The notes under the pieces are model-generated. The model did not search any database. It was not told where the DNA came from and saw nothing but the letters and a program-made list of their open reading frames with translations. A stretch of DNA of 64,000 nt from Clostridium collagenovorans DSM 3089 (GTDB taxonomy: Bacteria; Bacillota; Clostridia; Clostridiales; Clostridiaceae), in NCBI RefSeq assembly GCF_900130005.1, contig NZ_FQXP01000004.1:260703-324702 (forward strand), in the 5' to 3' direction. Positions 9,371-17,639 of the stretch are shown piece by piece. A program made the translations under genes and the position numbers. Every line of letters begins with the position of its first letter. Within the stretch, counting starts at the first letter, position 1.

Positions 9371-10012
9371 ATGAGTTGTGATAAGGTTGTAGAGTTAATA
9401 GACTATAGGGTTAGTTATGATGATGGTAAGATTATAAATTACAGAAATATTGAAATATTCAAAAATGAATTAGTGGGTATTATGGGTAAAAGTGGATGTG
9501 GAAAAACTACTTTATTAAATTCTCTTTTTGCTTTGGACTTTAGGGGTAAAAGGGAATATTCCTGTGGAAATATTTTAGGACAGGACTTACAAAGTATGAA
9601 TCACGAAAAATATAAATTTATAAGTTATATGCCTCAATATTCCCAAGATGCTTTAAATCCATTATTAAGAATAGACAAGATAGTAAAGCTAATACTGAAA
9701 TGTAATAATATTTCTTACGACGAAAATAAAATTATAGAATTATTAAAAAATATAGATTTAAGTGAAGAGGTATTATTTAAGCACCCTTATGAGCTTAGTG
9801 GGGGCATGAAACAAAGAATTGTAATGCTGATTTCATATATTAAAAATCCAGAAATATTTATATTGGACGAGCCTTCATCAGCTTTAGATTTTATAACTTT
9901 AAGGGCTATTGTAGATTTTATAAAGTCAATTAGAGGAAGTAGAACTATAGTAATAGTCTCACATAATAAGGAGTTTTTAAATAATTTATGTGATAGGATT
10001 ATATACATTTAG
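9371..10012 (+). CDS. ABC transporter ATPase, NikD/DppD type, short form
   Basis: 213-residue ATPase with Walker A GKSGCGKTT, Q-loop YMPQYSQDALNP, signature LSGGMKQR, Walker B IFILDEPSSALD and the switch His in IVSHN. It ends about 40 residues after the H-loop, so it lacks the C-terminal oligopeptide/dipeptide transporter domain with its Cys cluster found in full-length DppD/OppD. This makes it closer in size to NikD. It sits 3 bp after the permease gene and is followed within 8 bp by the second ATPase. Confidence 0.88.
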   Translation: MSCDKVVELIDYRVSYDDGKIINYRNIEIFKNELVGIMGKSGCGKTTLLNSLFALDFRGKREYSCGNILGQDLQSMNHEKYKFISYMPQYSQDALNPLLRIDKIVKLILKCNNISYDENKIIELLKNIDLSEEVLFKHPYELSGGMKQRIVMLISYIKNPEIFILDEPSSALDFITLRAIVDFIKSIRGSRTIVIVSHNKEFLNNLCDRIIYI

Positions 10013-10020
10013 GGGGAGCT

Positions 10021-10785
10021 ATGAAGGAGATTTTAGTTGTAGATAAGGTAAATAAGTTTTATGGGGAAAGGCTTGTTTTAAAGGATATTAATATTGCTTT
10101 TAGTAAGGGGGATATGGTTGCAATTATAGGTGAGAGTGGAGGGGGAAAAACCACTTTAGCTAAACTTATAATTGGATTAGAGAATTTAAACAGCGGTGAG
10201 ATTTTATATGAGGGAGTAAAGCTTAAAAGTTTAAGAAAAAGAGATTTTAAATATTGTGCGGATATACAGTATATATTTCAAGATCCTTATGCTGCCTTAG
10301 AGGAAAACAAAACTGTAAATGAAGTTCTTACGGAGCCGATTAGAATATGTAAAAGACATAAACGTAATACTTTAACTCCATCAGAGGCCTTAGAAATTGT
10401 TGATAAAAATCTGCTTTCTTACATGGATAAGAAAATAGAGAATTTAAGTGGTGGTCAAAGACAAAAGGTTTCTATAGCAAGAGCGTTGATTCCTATGCCT
10501 AAGATAATCATAGCTGATGAGTGTACATCTATGCTTGATGAGGGGAGTAGTGAGGAAGTCCTAAAGGCCTTTGAAAATATAAGAAAAAGTCAAGGGGTAA
10601 CGATCTTATCAATTGTCCATGAGGTAGATTTTCAGAAGGATCCATGGAATAGAATTATTGTTATTAAAGATGGAGTTGTAGTTGAGGATTTAGGTTTTAA
10701 GGAGTTCCAAATAAATTGTAAAAGTGATTATAGTAAGAAGCTAATTGAAAGCTATAGATTTTTGAGGGGGATAGAAAATGAATAA
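10021..10785 (+). CDS. ABC transporter ATPase, NikE/DppF type
   Basis: 254-residue ATPase with Walker A GESGGGKTT, Q-loop YIFQDPYAALEENKTV (the DppF/OppF pattern), signature LSGGQRQK, Walker B IIIADECTSMLD and H-loop SIVHE. In the Walker B region the usual E-P/A-T/V-S-A is ECTSM; the catalytic Glu is kept. It partners the shorter ATPase just upstream. The stop overlaps the AOR-like gene by 8 bp, tying the importer and that enzyme into one transcript. Confidence 0.88.
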   Translation: MKEILVVDKVNKFYGERLVLKDINIAFSKGDMVAIIGESGGGKTTLAKLIIGLENLNSGEILYEGVKLKSLRKRDFKYCADIQYIFQDPYAALEENKTVNEVLTEPIRICKRHKRNTLTPSEALEIVDKNLLSYMDKKIENLSGGQRQKVSIARALIPMPKIIIADECTSMLDEGSSEEVLKAFENIRKSQGVTILSIVHEVDFQKDPWNRIIVIKDGVVVEDLGFKEFQINCKSDYSKKLIESYRFLRGIENE

Positions 10786-12337
10786 AATTTATGTTGTAGA
10801 TTTGAGTAATAAAAGTGTTGAAGCTATAAATTATGATGTGAAAGCTTATAAACATTATGGAAGAGGACTTGCTGTTGATTTAATGGAGAAGTATGTTGCA
10901 CCACAGGTGGATAGATATGATTCTGAAAATGCGGTGATTATGGCACCGGGATTATTTACTGGGACATATATACCAACTACTGGTAGACTTGTAGTAGCTA
11001 CTAAGAAGCATAAAGAAAAGGGTGCTCAAATAAATAACATGTCAGGGTCAATAGCTCAAAGAATTGCATCACTTAATATAGCTGCTGTAGTTATAAAAGG
11101 CAATTATGAAGAGGGACTATGTAGTTTGATTATAAGTCATAAGGGAATTGAGATAATATCCTCTGAGGACTTAAAAGGTGCTGAAGTTTCAAAAAGTATT
11201 GAAGTTATGAGAAAAATCTATGGAAAGGATGCATCAATTATAGGAATAGGTCCTAGTGGAGAAGCATTACTTCCTTTAAGTACTTTATTTAGTACATATC
11301 CAGAGGGTGATCCGGTTTACTACTGTAGTAGAGGTGGAGTTGGAGATGTTTTTGGAGTTAAAGGAATTAAGAGCATTGTGGTTGCAGAGGAAAGTTATTT
11401 TAAGGCAGAGGTTTTTGATCAAGAGAGTTTAGAAATTTCAGCTAAAAGATTAGGAAAACTAATGGTGAGTGATCCTGTATGTGGAACTGCTTTGCCTGGA
11501 TATGGGTCAATAACTTTAATGAAGATGCTTAAAGCTGGAAGAAATATAAAAATAGAAAAAATAAAAAAGAAAGCAAACACAACTATATTAGAAAATAAGA
11601 TAAACAGAACTTGCTCACCTATTTGTGTAATAGGATGTTTAAATAGACATTGCAAAGATGAAAATAGTATTTTTTCATCTCCGGCTGAAAGTGAAGCCTA
11701 TGCAGCTTTAAAACAATGTTTTAATATAGATGATATGAAATTTACTTCAGAGTTTAATAATAAGGCTTTTGAGTTAGGTTTAGATTCAACAGAGCTTATC
11801 TTTGCATGTGCGTTATATTTAAAAGCTGAAAACATAGAAGGAACAAAAGAAGTATTAAATGGATTATTGGAAGAGATAAAAAACTTGAGCATAGTGGGAA
11901 GAGTTGTAGGAAGTAGAACAGAGGGAATATATAGTTTATATAAAGAGAAAAAAGAGCTTAAACCTATGGTATCTAGACCATCTACAAGAGAAGAAGGAAA
12001 CTTTAATGTTAAACTTATAAATAAGGATAAATTCCCTGAAATAAGCGATTTAGAATTATTATATGGTGAAATAATAACTCTAGAAAATTTAGGATTTTGT
12101 TTGTTTTCATCCTTTGCACTAATAGATAACAAAGATGCATTAGAGATTATAACTGAACTATATCACGCTAAGACAGGTGGAAAATGTACTGGTGAAGAGA
12201 TAATAAAATATAGTTTAAGTTGCTTAGAAAAGGAATTAAGCTATGAAGCTAAAGCTAAGGGAGTATCAGTAGAAAAAACAATTCCAGAGTTTGTTAAGGT
12301 TTTATATAGATACTTTGATAATAAGATAAATGAATAA
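10778..12337 (+). CDS. Aldehyde:ferredoxin oxidoreductase family protein
   Basis: 519-residue cytosolic protein of the AOR family, whose characterised members are tungsten-bis-pterin, [4Fe-4S] enzymes. The N-terminal domain (~1-205) shows the family start (IYVVDLSNKSVE, YGRGLAVDLM), GPGLFTGTYIPTTGR-like text and a pterin-binding segment CSRGGVGDVFGVKGIKSI at residues 183-200. Possible cluster ligands are Cys279, Cys283, Cys287 (C-x3-C-x3-C, whereas classic AOR has C-x2-C-x3-C), Cys292, and a late Cys470 in GGKCTGEE. It is shorter than the ~600-residue archaeal enzymes. It ends the ABC importer operon, overlapping the ATPase gene by 8 bp. No pterin synthesis or ferredoxin genes are nearby. Substrate unknown. 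Confidence 0.82.
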   Translation: MNKIYVVDLSNKSVEAINYDVKAYKHYGRGLAVDLMEKYVAPQVDRYDSENAVIMAPGLFTGTYIPTTGRLVVATKKHKEKGAQINNMSGSIAQRIASLNIAAVVIKGNYEEGLCSLIISHKGIEIISSEDLKGAEVSKSIEVMRKIYGKDASIIGIGPSGEALLPLSTLFSTYPEGDPVYYCSRGGVGDVFGVKGIKSIVVAEESYFKAEVFDQESLEISAKRLGKLMVSDPVCGTALPGYGSITLMKMLKAGRNIKIEKIKKKANTTILENKINRTCSPICVIGCLNRHCKDENSIFSSPAESEAYAALKQCFNIDDMKFTSEFNNKAFELGLDSTELIFACALYLKAENIEGTKEVLNGLLEEIKNLSIVGRVVGSRTEGIYSLYKEKKELKPMVSRPSTREEGNFNVKLINKDKFPEISDLELLYGEIITLENLGFCLFSSFALIDNKDALEIITELYHAKTGGKCTGEEIIKYSLSCLEKELSYEAKAKGVSVEKTIPEFVKVLYRYFDNKINE

Positions 12338-12352
12338 AAATAAAATGAAATC

Positions 12353-12384
12353 GTACTTAGATAAAATATATCAACTCTAAGTAC
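12353..12384 (+). terminator. Inverted repeat after AOR operon
   Basis: GTACTTAGA (12353-12361) pairs with TCTAAGTAC (12376-12384) across a 14-nt loop, 16 bp after the AOR-like stop. It is followed by ATTTAAGG rather than a clean T-run, so it may be a weak terminator or an mRNA 3'-end stabiliser. Confidence 0.5.
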
Positions 12385-12520
12385 ATTTAAGGCATATACT
12401 TAAATTAGTGCAATTTGTTATTGAAATTTGCCAAAGAAAGTGATTGAACAATTTTATACATAAAAATATGACTTAAGGAATTAAAAATACAGAGAGAAAT
12501 TTTAAATCTATAAGATTTTA

Positions 12521-12567
12521 AAAGACTTAAAATAGCTTTAAAGAGCTAAATTTAAGTCTTTTTTTAT
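12521..12567 (+). terminator. Strong Rho-independent terminator
   Basis: Two-part stem: AAAGACTTAAA with TTTAAGTCTTT, enclosing TAGCT/AGCTA around the loop TTAAAG, followed by a run of seven T residues. This is the likely main end of the ABC/AOR transcript, about 190 bp past the last stop codon. Confidence 0.8.
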
Positions 12568-12770
12568 TTTATTAGGAAACTTAAATTTATAAATTAATTT
12601 AAGTTTATCCTGTCTTTAAATTTTCATTTGCAGGAATAAAGTAAAGGATATTAAAATCCCTACATTATTTTTTATTTTTTAATATTTTAAAGAAAAATTC
12701 TAAGTATGAGCTAATATTTACTTTAATAGAAACAGCTAATTATACGGTTAAATTAATAAGTATTGATTAT

Positions 12771-13124
12771 GTAACTTTTACGTAACTATTTAGAAGCTTT
12801 AAATTATAGAAAACATTTTACTTTTTGAATTTAAACAAAAATAAAAATTATTTATTATAATTTTCAGAAAATTAAAAATTACGTAAAAGTCGAATTTTCT
12901 AGCCAAATCCACATAAAAAACATAAGAATTATGGAAGTTTAACGCGAAACTTTTCGAAGTGAAGTGAATAGGTAAAGTTTTTAAAGTGCATTTTGCAAAA
13001 AAAAGTAATACGATTATCTGAAGAACATTATAACTTAATCTTGCATATTTATGAAATTAGATGTATGATATAAAACATAACATAAAAGTAAAGAAAGTTA
13101 CTAAAAGATTACGTAAAAGTTACG
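12771..13124. repeat. Three copies of TTACGTAAAAGT in both orientations
   Basis: GTAACTTTTACGTAA at 12771-12785 is the exact reverse complement of TTACGTAAAAGTTAC at 13109-13123, and a third 12-bp copy, TTACGTAAAAGT, stands at 12879-12890, six bases after the CodY box. A related AGTTACTAAAAG lies at 13097-13108, immediately before the third site. ACGT-centred motifs are rare in this AT-rich DNA, so these are good candidates for operator sites of an unidentified regulator of the oppA-like gene. Confidence 0.55.
12859..12873 (+). promoter_or_regulatory. CodY operator (perfect consensus)
   Basis: AATTTTCAGAAAATT matches the published CodY consensus AATTTTCWGAAAATT at all 15 positions. CodY is the GTP/branched-chain-amino-acid sensor of Firmicutes and commonly represses peptide-uptake genes under nutrient excess. 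The site lies 327 bp upstream of the oppA-like start codon, in its only upstream intergenic region. Confidence 0.75.
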
Positions 13125-13199
13125 AAAGAATTTAGAATGACTTTAAATTAAAAAATTAGCAAGATAATTAAGCTAATTAAAAAAAGGGGGAAGTAAAAA

Positions 13200-14948
13200 A
13201 TGAAGGGAAAGAAAATTTTAGCAACATTATTAGCATTATCAGTTGTTTCATCTTCAGCCTTAGTTGGTTGTGGTGATAAAAAGGACAGTGGTTCAGGAAA
13301 TTCTAATGTTAATACATCACAGGGAAATAGACCGGAAATGGATGACAAGCAAGAATTAACAATTGTAGGTGGAGAACCTAAAACATTAGATACAACTGTT
13401 ATGTCTAATGCTACTGACTCAGAGGCTGTTGGTCCTATAAGTGAAGGTTTAACAAGAGTTGTTGGACAAAATAATGGTCCAGATAAGATTGAACCTGGAG
13501 TTGCAGAAACTTGGGAGTCTAATGAGGATGCTACAGAGTGGACATTCCATTTAAGAAAAGATGCTAAATGGCAAGATGGATCACCTGTTACTGCTCAAGA
13601 TTTCATATTCTCTTTAAGAAGATTAATAGATCCAAGAACAGCATCAGAATACTCAACATTTTTAAATCCTTTTGTTAAGGGTGCAGCAGAGGTTACAAAA
13701 ATGACTGGTAAATCTGATGAAGAAATAGATGCCGCTTTAAAGAATTTCGGAGTTACAGCACCGGATGATTATACTGTTAAATTTGATTTGAAGGCACCTG
13801 TGCCATTTTTCTTACAATTATCTTATTTCCATAGTTTAAAACCAGTTCAAAAGGCTGCTATTGAAAAGTATGGTGATAGTTATGGTACTGAGGCAGATAA
13901 AACAGTTGCTAATGGACCATTTATATTAACTGAGTGGGTACACAATGGTAAGATGGTTTATGAAAAGAATCCTAATTACTGGGATAAAGATAATGTTTAC
14001 TTAGAAAAAATAGTGAGCTTAAAGAGTGCAGATAAAAACTCTACAATGACAGCTTTATTTAATGGTGAAATTGATAGAGCTAACGTAACTGATCCTCAAT
14101 GGATTCAAAAGCTTGATTCTACAGGACAATTTGATGTTGTAAGTAAGCCTCAATATGATTCTGAATCTTTAGTATTTAATCCTAAATCAGGTCCAATGAA
14201 AAATAAAAAAATAAGACAAGCATTTACAGTTGGATTTAGTAGAGAATCATATAGTAAGGATTTATATAATGGACTAGATATTCAAGGTTATGAGTTCGTT
14301 CCAGAGGTTGTAGCTATTGGAGATAAGTCATTCCAAGAAATGGTTGGTAAACCTCAATATACAAAGCAATTAATAAATGATATTAAGGATCCAAAGGCAT
14401 TATTAATTGAAGGTATGAAGGAAGAAGGTTTAGGAGATGATCCATCTAAGTTAAAGGTTTCTATTACTATGAGAGGTGATGGAGAATTCTCTAAGAAACA
14501 AGGTGAATGGTTCCAAAATAAATGGAAAGAAACTTTAGGGGTAAATGTAGAAGTTATCCTTATACAATATCAAATAATGTTTGAAAATATGAAAAAAGGT
14601 GATTATGATATAGCTGTTAGTGGATGGGTAGCTGACTATGATGACCCTGTAAACTTCTTAGAAATATTCCAATCTGAGGAATATGGTAAGTATCACTCTT
14701 ATATAGGGTGGAACAACAAAGAGTTTGATAAGTTAGTAAATGAAGCTAATGTTGAAACAGATAGTAAAAAGAGAGCAGACTTATTAACTAAGGCTGAAAA
14801 AATCTTACTTTATGATGATGCTATAACATCACCATTCCAACACCATGTAACTAACACTTACCAAAAGAAATATATCAAAAACTTCAATATTCCAGGTTTA
14901 TCAGCAACATCAATGGATTATAAAGGAGTTTATATACAAGGAAGATAA
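13200..14948 (+). CDS. Oligopeptide-binding lipoprotein, OppA-like
   Basis: 582-residue family 5 solute-binding protein. Signal peptide MKGKK followed by a hydrophobic core and lipobox ALVGC (Cys24). Characteristic segments: LTIVGGEPKTLDT near residue 55, GVAETWESNEDATEWTFHL, DGSPVTAQDFIFSLRRLIDP (the family signature region), MKNKKIRQAFTVGFSRE, and SGWVADYDDPVNFLEIF near the C-terminus. The start follows AGGGGGAAG. No permease or ATPase genes accompany it, so it probably feeds an importer encoded elsewhere, or the preceding Dpp/Nik-like system. Upstream CodY and TTACGTAAAAGT sites suggest nutritional control; a terminator follows at 15043. Confidence 0.9.
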   Translation: MKGKKILATLLALSVVSSSALVGCGDKKDSGSGNSNVNTSQGNRPEMDDKQELTIVGGEPKTLDTTVMSNATDSEAVGPISEGLTRVVGQNNGPDKIEPGVAETWESNEDATEWTFHLRKDAKWQDGSPVTAQDFIFSLRRLIDPRTASEYSTFLNPFVKGAAEVTKMTGKSDEEIDAALKNFGVTAPDDYTVKFDLKAPVPFFLQLSYFHSLKPVQKAAIEKYGDSYGTEADKTVANGPFILTEWVHNGKMVYEKNPNYWDKDNVYLEKIVSLKSADKNSTMTALFNGEIDRANVTDPQWIQKLDSTGQFDVVSKPQYDSESLVFNPKSGPMKNKKIRQAFTVGFSRESYSKDLYNGLDIQGYEFVPEVVAIGDKSFQEMVGKPQYTKQLINDIKDPKALLIEGMKEEGLGDDPSKLKVSITMRGDGEFSKKQGEWFQNKWKETLGVNVEVILIQYQIMFENMKKGDYDIAVSGWVADYDDPVNFLEIFQSEEYGKYHSYIGWNNKEFDKLVNEANVETDSKKRADLLTKAEKILLYDDAITSPFQHHVTNTYQKKYIKNFNIPGLSATSMDYKGVYIQGR

Positions 14949-15042
14949 AGTTGAAAAGTGCTTATTAAGGCATTTGACATAAAATAATAGCATTAAAAAA
15001 CAATAACTTTTCTCCTAAAAAGTTAAAAGGTAGTGCAGGTTT

Positions 15043-15106
15043 AAAAAAGAGCTTAGATTTGTTTTAGATATAAACTTCTAAAATTATAATCTAGGCTCTT
15101 TTTTAT
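15043..15106 (+). terminator. Rho-independent terminator of oppA-like gene
   Basis: AAAAGAGCTTAGATT pairs with AATCTAGGCTCTTTT (one T-G wobble) over a 28-nt loop, followed by TTTTTTAT. Confidence 0.75.
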
Positions 15107-15189
15107 AGAAAAAGTATATATAAATAAAGTTCTGTGATGAAACTTGTTGTTTTTTTCTGAAAAATATAGTATTATATGAATACAACTTA

Positions 15190-15265
15190 AAAACTCGTAT
15201 ATTTGTCGGAGATATGGTCCGAGAGTTTCTACCTACTAACCATGAATTAGTAGACTACGAGGTAT
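15190..15265 (+). promoter_or_regulatory. Guanine-class purine riboswitch aptamer
   Basis: P1 is CTCGTA / TACGAG (15194-15199 with 15256-15261). P2 has CGGA..TCCG around the L2 loop GATATGG, followed by the invariant GTTTCTACC, then P3 TACTAACC..AATTAGTA and GACTACGAG. The discriminating pyrimidine in GACTACG is C, which specifies guanine/hypoxanthine rather than adenine. An expression platform follows at 15307, and xpt lies downstream. Expected to switch transcription off when guanine is abundant. Confidence 0.93.
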
Positions 15266-15306
15266 GAATAATATATAGATAACTTTTATTTATATTTGGA
15301 AATCAG

Positions 15307-15341
15307 CACCTCAATTTTTATAATTGAGGTGTATTTTTTTT
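15307..15341 (+). terminator. Riboswitch expression-platform terminator
   Basis: CACCTCAATT (15307-15316) pairs with AATTGAGGTG (15322-15331), followed by TATTTTTTTT. The 5' arm ACCTC can instead pair with GAGGT at the 3' side of aptamer P1 (15259-15263), which fits an OFF switch: ligand stabilises P1 and frees the terminator. Confidence 0.85.
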
Positions 15342-15389
15342 ACTTAAAAATTCAAGAGTTTATTATAAAAGAAGAGTGAGGAAAATACT

Positions 15390-15965
15390 ATGGAATTACT
15401 AAAGGAACGTATTTTACAAGAAGGACAAGCATTGAGTGAAACTATATTAAAGGTAGATTCTTTTTTAAATCATCAAGTAGATGCTAAACTTATGTTTGAA
15501 ATGGGAACATGCTTTAAAAAGTACTTTGAAAATCATGGTGTTACAAAGATATTTACCATAGAAAGCTCAGGCATAGCTCCAACGGTAATGACTGCTATGC
15601 AAATGGATTTACCGATGGTTACGCTAAAAAAACAATCATCTAAAATATTAAAGGGTGAGGTTTATCAAACAACAGTACATTCCTTTACAAAGGGATTAGA
15701 TTATGAACTTACTTTATCTAAAAAGTACATAAATGAAAATGATACTATACTTATAATAGATGACTTTTTAGCTAATGGAGAAGCAGCTTTAGGGGCTATA
15801 CGTTTAGTAGAAGAAGCAGGAGCTAAGGTTGCTGGTATTGGAATAGTAATAGAAAAGTCTTTCCAACCAGGAAGAGCTATGTTAGATGAAAAGGGATATG
15901 ATGTATATTCTTTAGCGCGTGTTAAAAAGCTAGGTAAAGGCTTAATAGAATTTATAGAAGAATAA
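15390..15965 (+). CDS. xpt: Xanthine phosphoribosyltransferase
   Basis: 191-residue type I phosphoribosyltransferase that converts xanthine and PRPP to XMP in purine salvage. Length matches the Bacillus/Clostridium Xpt family (~190). The PRPP loop is TILIIDDFLANGEAALG at residues 119-135. Family N-terminus MELLKERILQEG and IESSGIAPTVMTA (residues 58-70) are clear. The start follows GAGTGAGGAAAA. A guanine riboswitch and terminator lie in its leader, the usual control of this gene. It appears to be monocistronic here, as no pbuX follows. Confidence 0.95.
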   Translation: MELLKERILQEGQALSETILKVDSFLNHQVDAKLMFEMGTCFKKYFENHGVTKIFTIESSGIAPTVMTAMQMDLPMVTLKKQSSKILKGEVYQTTVHSFTKGLDYELTLSKKYINENDTILIIDDFLANGEAALGAIRLVEEAGAKVAGIGIVIEKSFQPGRAMLDEKGYDVYSLARVKKLGKGLIEFIEE

Positions 15966-15998
15966 TCATAAAATTACATACACTTTATAATGAAGAGC

Positions 15999-16081
15999 AA
16001 AGCTTTAAGACTAATTAATAGTAGTTACTTATGATGAGGTAAAGCTTTTAAATTAATTAACAGTAGTTAATTAAGATGAGG
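15999..16081 (+). repeat. Tandem imperfect 41-bp direct repeat
   Basis: Two adjacent units: 15999-16039 begins AAAGCTTTAAGACTAATTAA and ends TTATGATGAGG; 16041-16081 begins AAAGCTTTTAAATTAATTAA and ends TTAAGATGAGG. They share AAAGCTTT, the AATTAA.AGTAGTTA core and GATGAGG. They lie in the 327-bp gap after xpt, which has no gene. Confidence 0.55.
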
Positions 16082-16153
16082 AGAAAAAGTTTAAGCTTAA
16101 GTAATGATTGATATTTTATATGAAAATGAAAGTTTTATGTTTATATAATAGTA

Positions 16154-16245
16154 GGCTGTGTTACTAATAAAAGATATCTATATATTGTAGTAGCTTTAAA
16201 TGAATGGATACTATATTAAAATGTAGATGACTTAGTAATACAGCC
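16154..16245. repeat. 92-bp element with 14-bp inverted ends
   Basis: GGCTGTGTTACTAA (16154-16167) and TTAGTAATACAGCC (16232-16245) are inverted repeats with one G-T wobble, separated by 64 AT-rich bases. It sits between xpt and a convergent small membrane gene. It could be an extended terminator hairpin, a small RNA, or a tiny miniature inverted-repeat element; nothing inside codes for protein. A related GGCTGT..TTAC..CTAA..GTAGTA arrangement recurs at 17075-17146. Confidence 0.4.
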
Positions 16246-16292
16246 ATATTTTATTATAAATACAAACTATAGAAGGTTAATTAGAATGTAAA

Positions 16293-16496
16293 TTATTTTA
16301 TGAATAAAGTTTTTTCAGGCTCTTTAAGCTTAGATACATTATACCTTGTAAAAAATATTCCTATGGCTAAGAATATAAGACTAAATACAACGCATAACTC
16401 TTCAAGGATTTCTGGCAATAAATTTAATCGAATTGAAAATAACCATATTCCACTTAAGGCTATTCCGAAGTAAGTACAATTATCGAAAAATTTCAC
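16293..16496 (-). CDS. Small two-helix membrane protein
   Basis: 67-residue protein read from GTG at 16494-16496, chosen because GGAGGTGA lies 4-6 nt upstream; the longer ATG-started frame to 16529 would place the RBS inside the gene. Two hydrophobic segments, roughly residues 8-22 and 34-52 (VVFSLIFLAIGIFF), are separated by IRLNLLPEILEEL and followed by a basic tail. I do not recognise the family. It stands alone between xpt and a DUF3784 gene. Confidence 0.6.
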   Translation of the reverse strand: MKFFDNCTYFGIALSGIWLFSIRLNLLPEILEELCVVFSLIFLAIGIFFTRYNVSKLKEPEKTLFIK

Positions 16497-16718
16497 GACT
16501 TCACCTCCAATATTAAGGAATACACACATATATTATTATACATAAATCTTAAAAATTTACAATTAAAATTTGGTTACAAAAAAGTCGATATTTGACTGAA
16601 AATAAATTCCTACAACTTCTATAAAACCGTTGCAAAACGTGAAGTAATATTATATTATAAGTTATAATAAAACTTATTACATGGTGAACGTAAAGTTATT
16701 AATAGGAGTGAGATTATA

Positions 16719-17069
16719 ATGGGGGAAGTTGGAGTAATCGTAATATTTGTATTTTTAGGCATAATGCTATCATTAGGTAAATTTTCATTTTTAATAGCTG
16801 GCTTTAATACTTTAACCAAGGAAGAAAAGGAAAAGTATGATGTGAAGTCCTTATGTAAATTCATGGGTAAGATCATGTTTTTAATAGCTTTTTCTGTAGC
16901 ATTACCTTTAATAGGAGAAAAGTATAACATAGAGGGAATGATTTATTTAACTCCTATATGTATTGTTGGAATAGTTATCTTTGCTGTGTTTTATGCTAAT
17001 ACAGGAAATAGATTTGAAAATAAAGTTGAAGAGAGAAAAAAACCTACAATAAAAGATGAGGATAAATAA
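16719..17069 (+). CDS. DUF3784 family membrane protein
   Basis: 116 residues, three hydrophobic segments (about 5-27, 48-68, 75-95). The family hallmark is FLIAGFNTLTKEEKEKYD followed by LCKFMGK (residues 25-50), which matches DUF3784 proteins of Firmicutes. Function is unknown in the family. RBS AGGAGTGAG precedes the ATG. A hairpin at 17075 follows. Confidence 0.78.
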   Translation: MGEVGVIVIFVFLGIMLSLGKFSFLIAGFNTLTKEEKEKYDVKSLCKFMGKIMFLIAFSVALPLIGEKYNIEGMIYLTPICIVGIVIFAVFYANTGNRFENKVEERKKPTIKDEDK

Positions 17070-17074
17070 AAAAT

Positions 17075-17146
17075 AGGGGCTGTTACACTAAGAATATTAC
17101 ATACAAAGAGTTGTAGTAAGTACTCTTCAGGTAGCAGCTCCTTTTC
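17075..17146 (+). terminator. Branched terminator-like hairpin
   Basis: Outer stem AGGGGCTGTTAC (17075-17086) with GTAGCAGCTCCT (17131-17142), two wobble pairs, and an inner stem AAGAGT / ACTCTT. It is followed by only a short T-run (TTTT). Confidence 0.55.
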
Positions 17147-17210
17147 AAGGAATCAAATAAAAAAACATTTATGATTTATAATATGATAAGTTGTGATAAA
17201 AAATAACTAA

Positions 17211-17263
17211 AAAACTCAGTAAATATTAATTTATCTAAGATAATATCAATACTACTGAGTTTT
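17211..17263 (-). terminator. Terminator of the leftward membrane-protein gene
   Basis: AAAACTCAGTA (17211-17221) pairs with TACTGAGTTTT (17253-17263). On the minus strand the hairpin is followed by TTTAGTTATTTTTT. It lies 3 bp past the stop of the gene at 17266-17619. Confidence 0.7.
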
Positions 17264-17265
17264 AA

Positions 17266-17619
17266 TTACTTTTTGCATGCTTTAGGTTTAGTAAAGAATT
17301 TGCTTAATAGGTATCCTAGAGAACCGAATAATAGATATACAAGGCTATATCCAAGGGCAGAGGAATTCATATAAAGAACTAATGTTAATAAGAATATTAA
17401 GGTAGAGACGAGAATTCCAATAAAGAAGTTTGTTTTAGTTAAAGCGCTTATTATGCCTTGAATAAAGAATATTATAGGAAATAATAATGCTAATGCGTAT
17501 AACATTAACCCCTTAATATGAAGAGCATCAAATCCGAATATATTTTGAAAACAAACAAGTACTACCATGGCCATGATTATTGATGGAAATAATATTGCTA
17601 ATAAGTTTTTAGCTTTCAT
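17266..17619 (-). CDS. Four-helix membrane protein of unknown function
   Basis: 117 residues, almost entirely hydrophobic, with about four membrane segments and a basic C-terminus (FFTKPKACKK). RBS AAGGAAAG precedes the ATG. Not recognised. Monocistronic, with its own terminator. Confidence 0.65.
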   Translation of the reverse strand: MKAKNLLAILFPSIIMAMVVLVCFQNIFGFDALHIKGLMLYALALLFPIIFFIQGIISALTKTNFFIGILVSTLIFLLTLVLYMNSSALGYSLVYLLFGSLGYLLSKFFTKPKACKK

Positions 17620-17639
17620 GAATAACTTTCCTTTCTTTT

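Larger units (their letters stand above)
12568..13185. other. Long regulatory upstream region of the oppA-like gene
   Basis: About 620 bp without a gene. It holds a perfect CodY box and three copies of a TTACGTAAAAGT motif (annotated separately), plus AT-rich promoter-like sequence. I see no ORF with an RBS. The length and the number of motif copies suggest a heavily regulated promoter or a long 5' leader. Confidence 0.5.

Noticed and set aside
11698..12132. 144-aa minus-strand ORF opposite the AOR-like gene
   Set aside because: Shadow frame; low-complexity Ser/Leu-rich product without RBS.
15151..15165. CodY-like site TTTTTTCTGAAAAAT before xpt
   Set aside because: Only 12 of 15 positions match and flanking A/T runs make this likely by chance; the riboswitch explains regulation.
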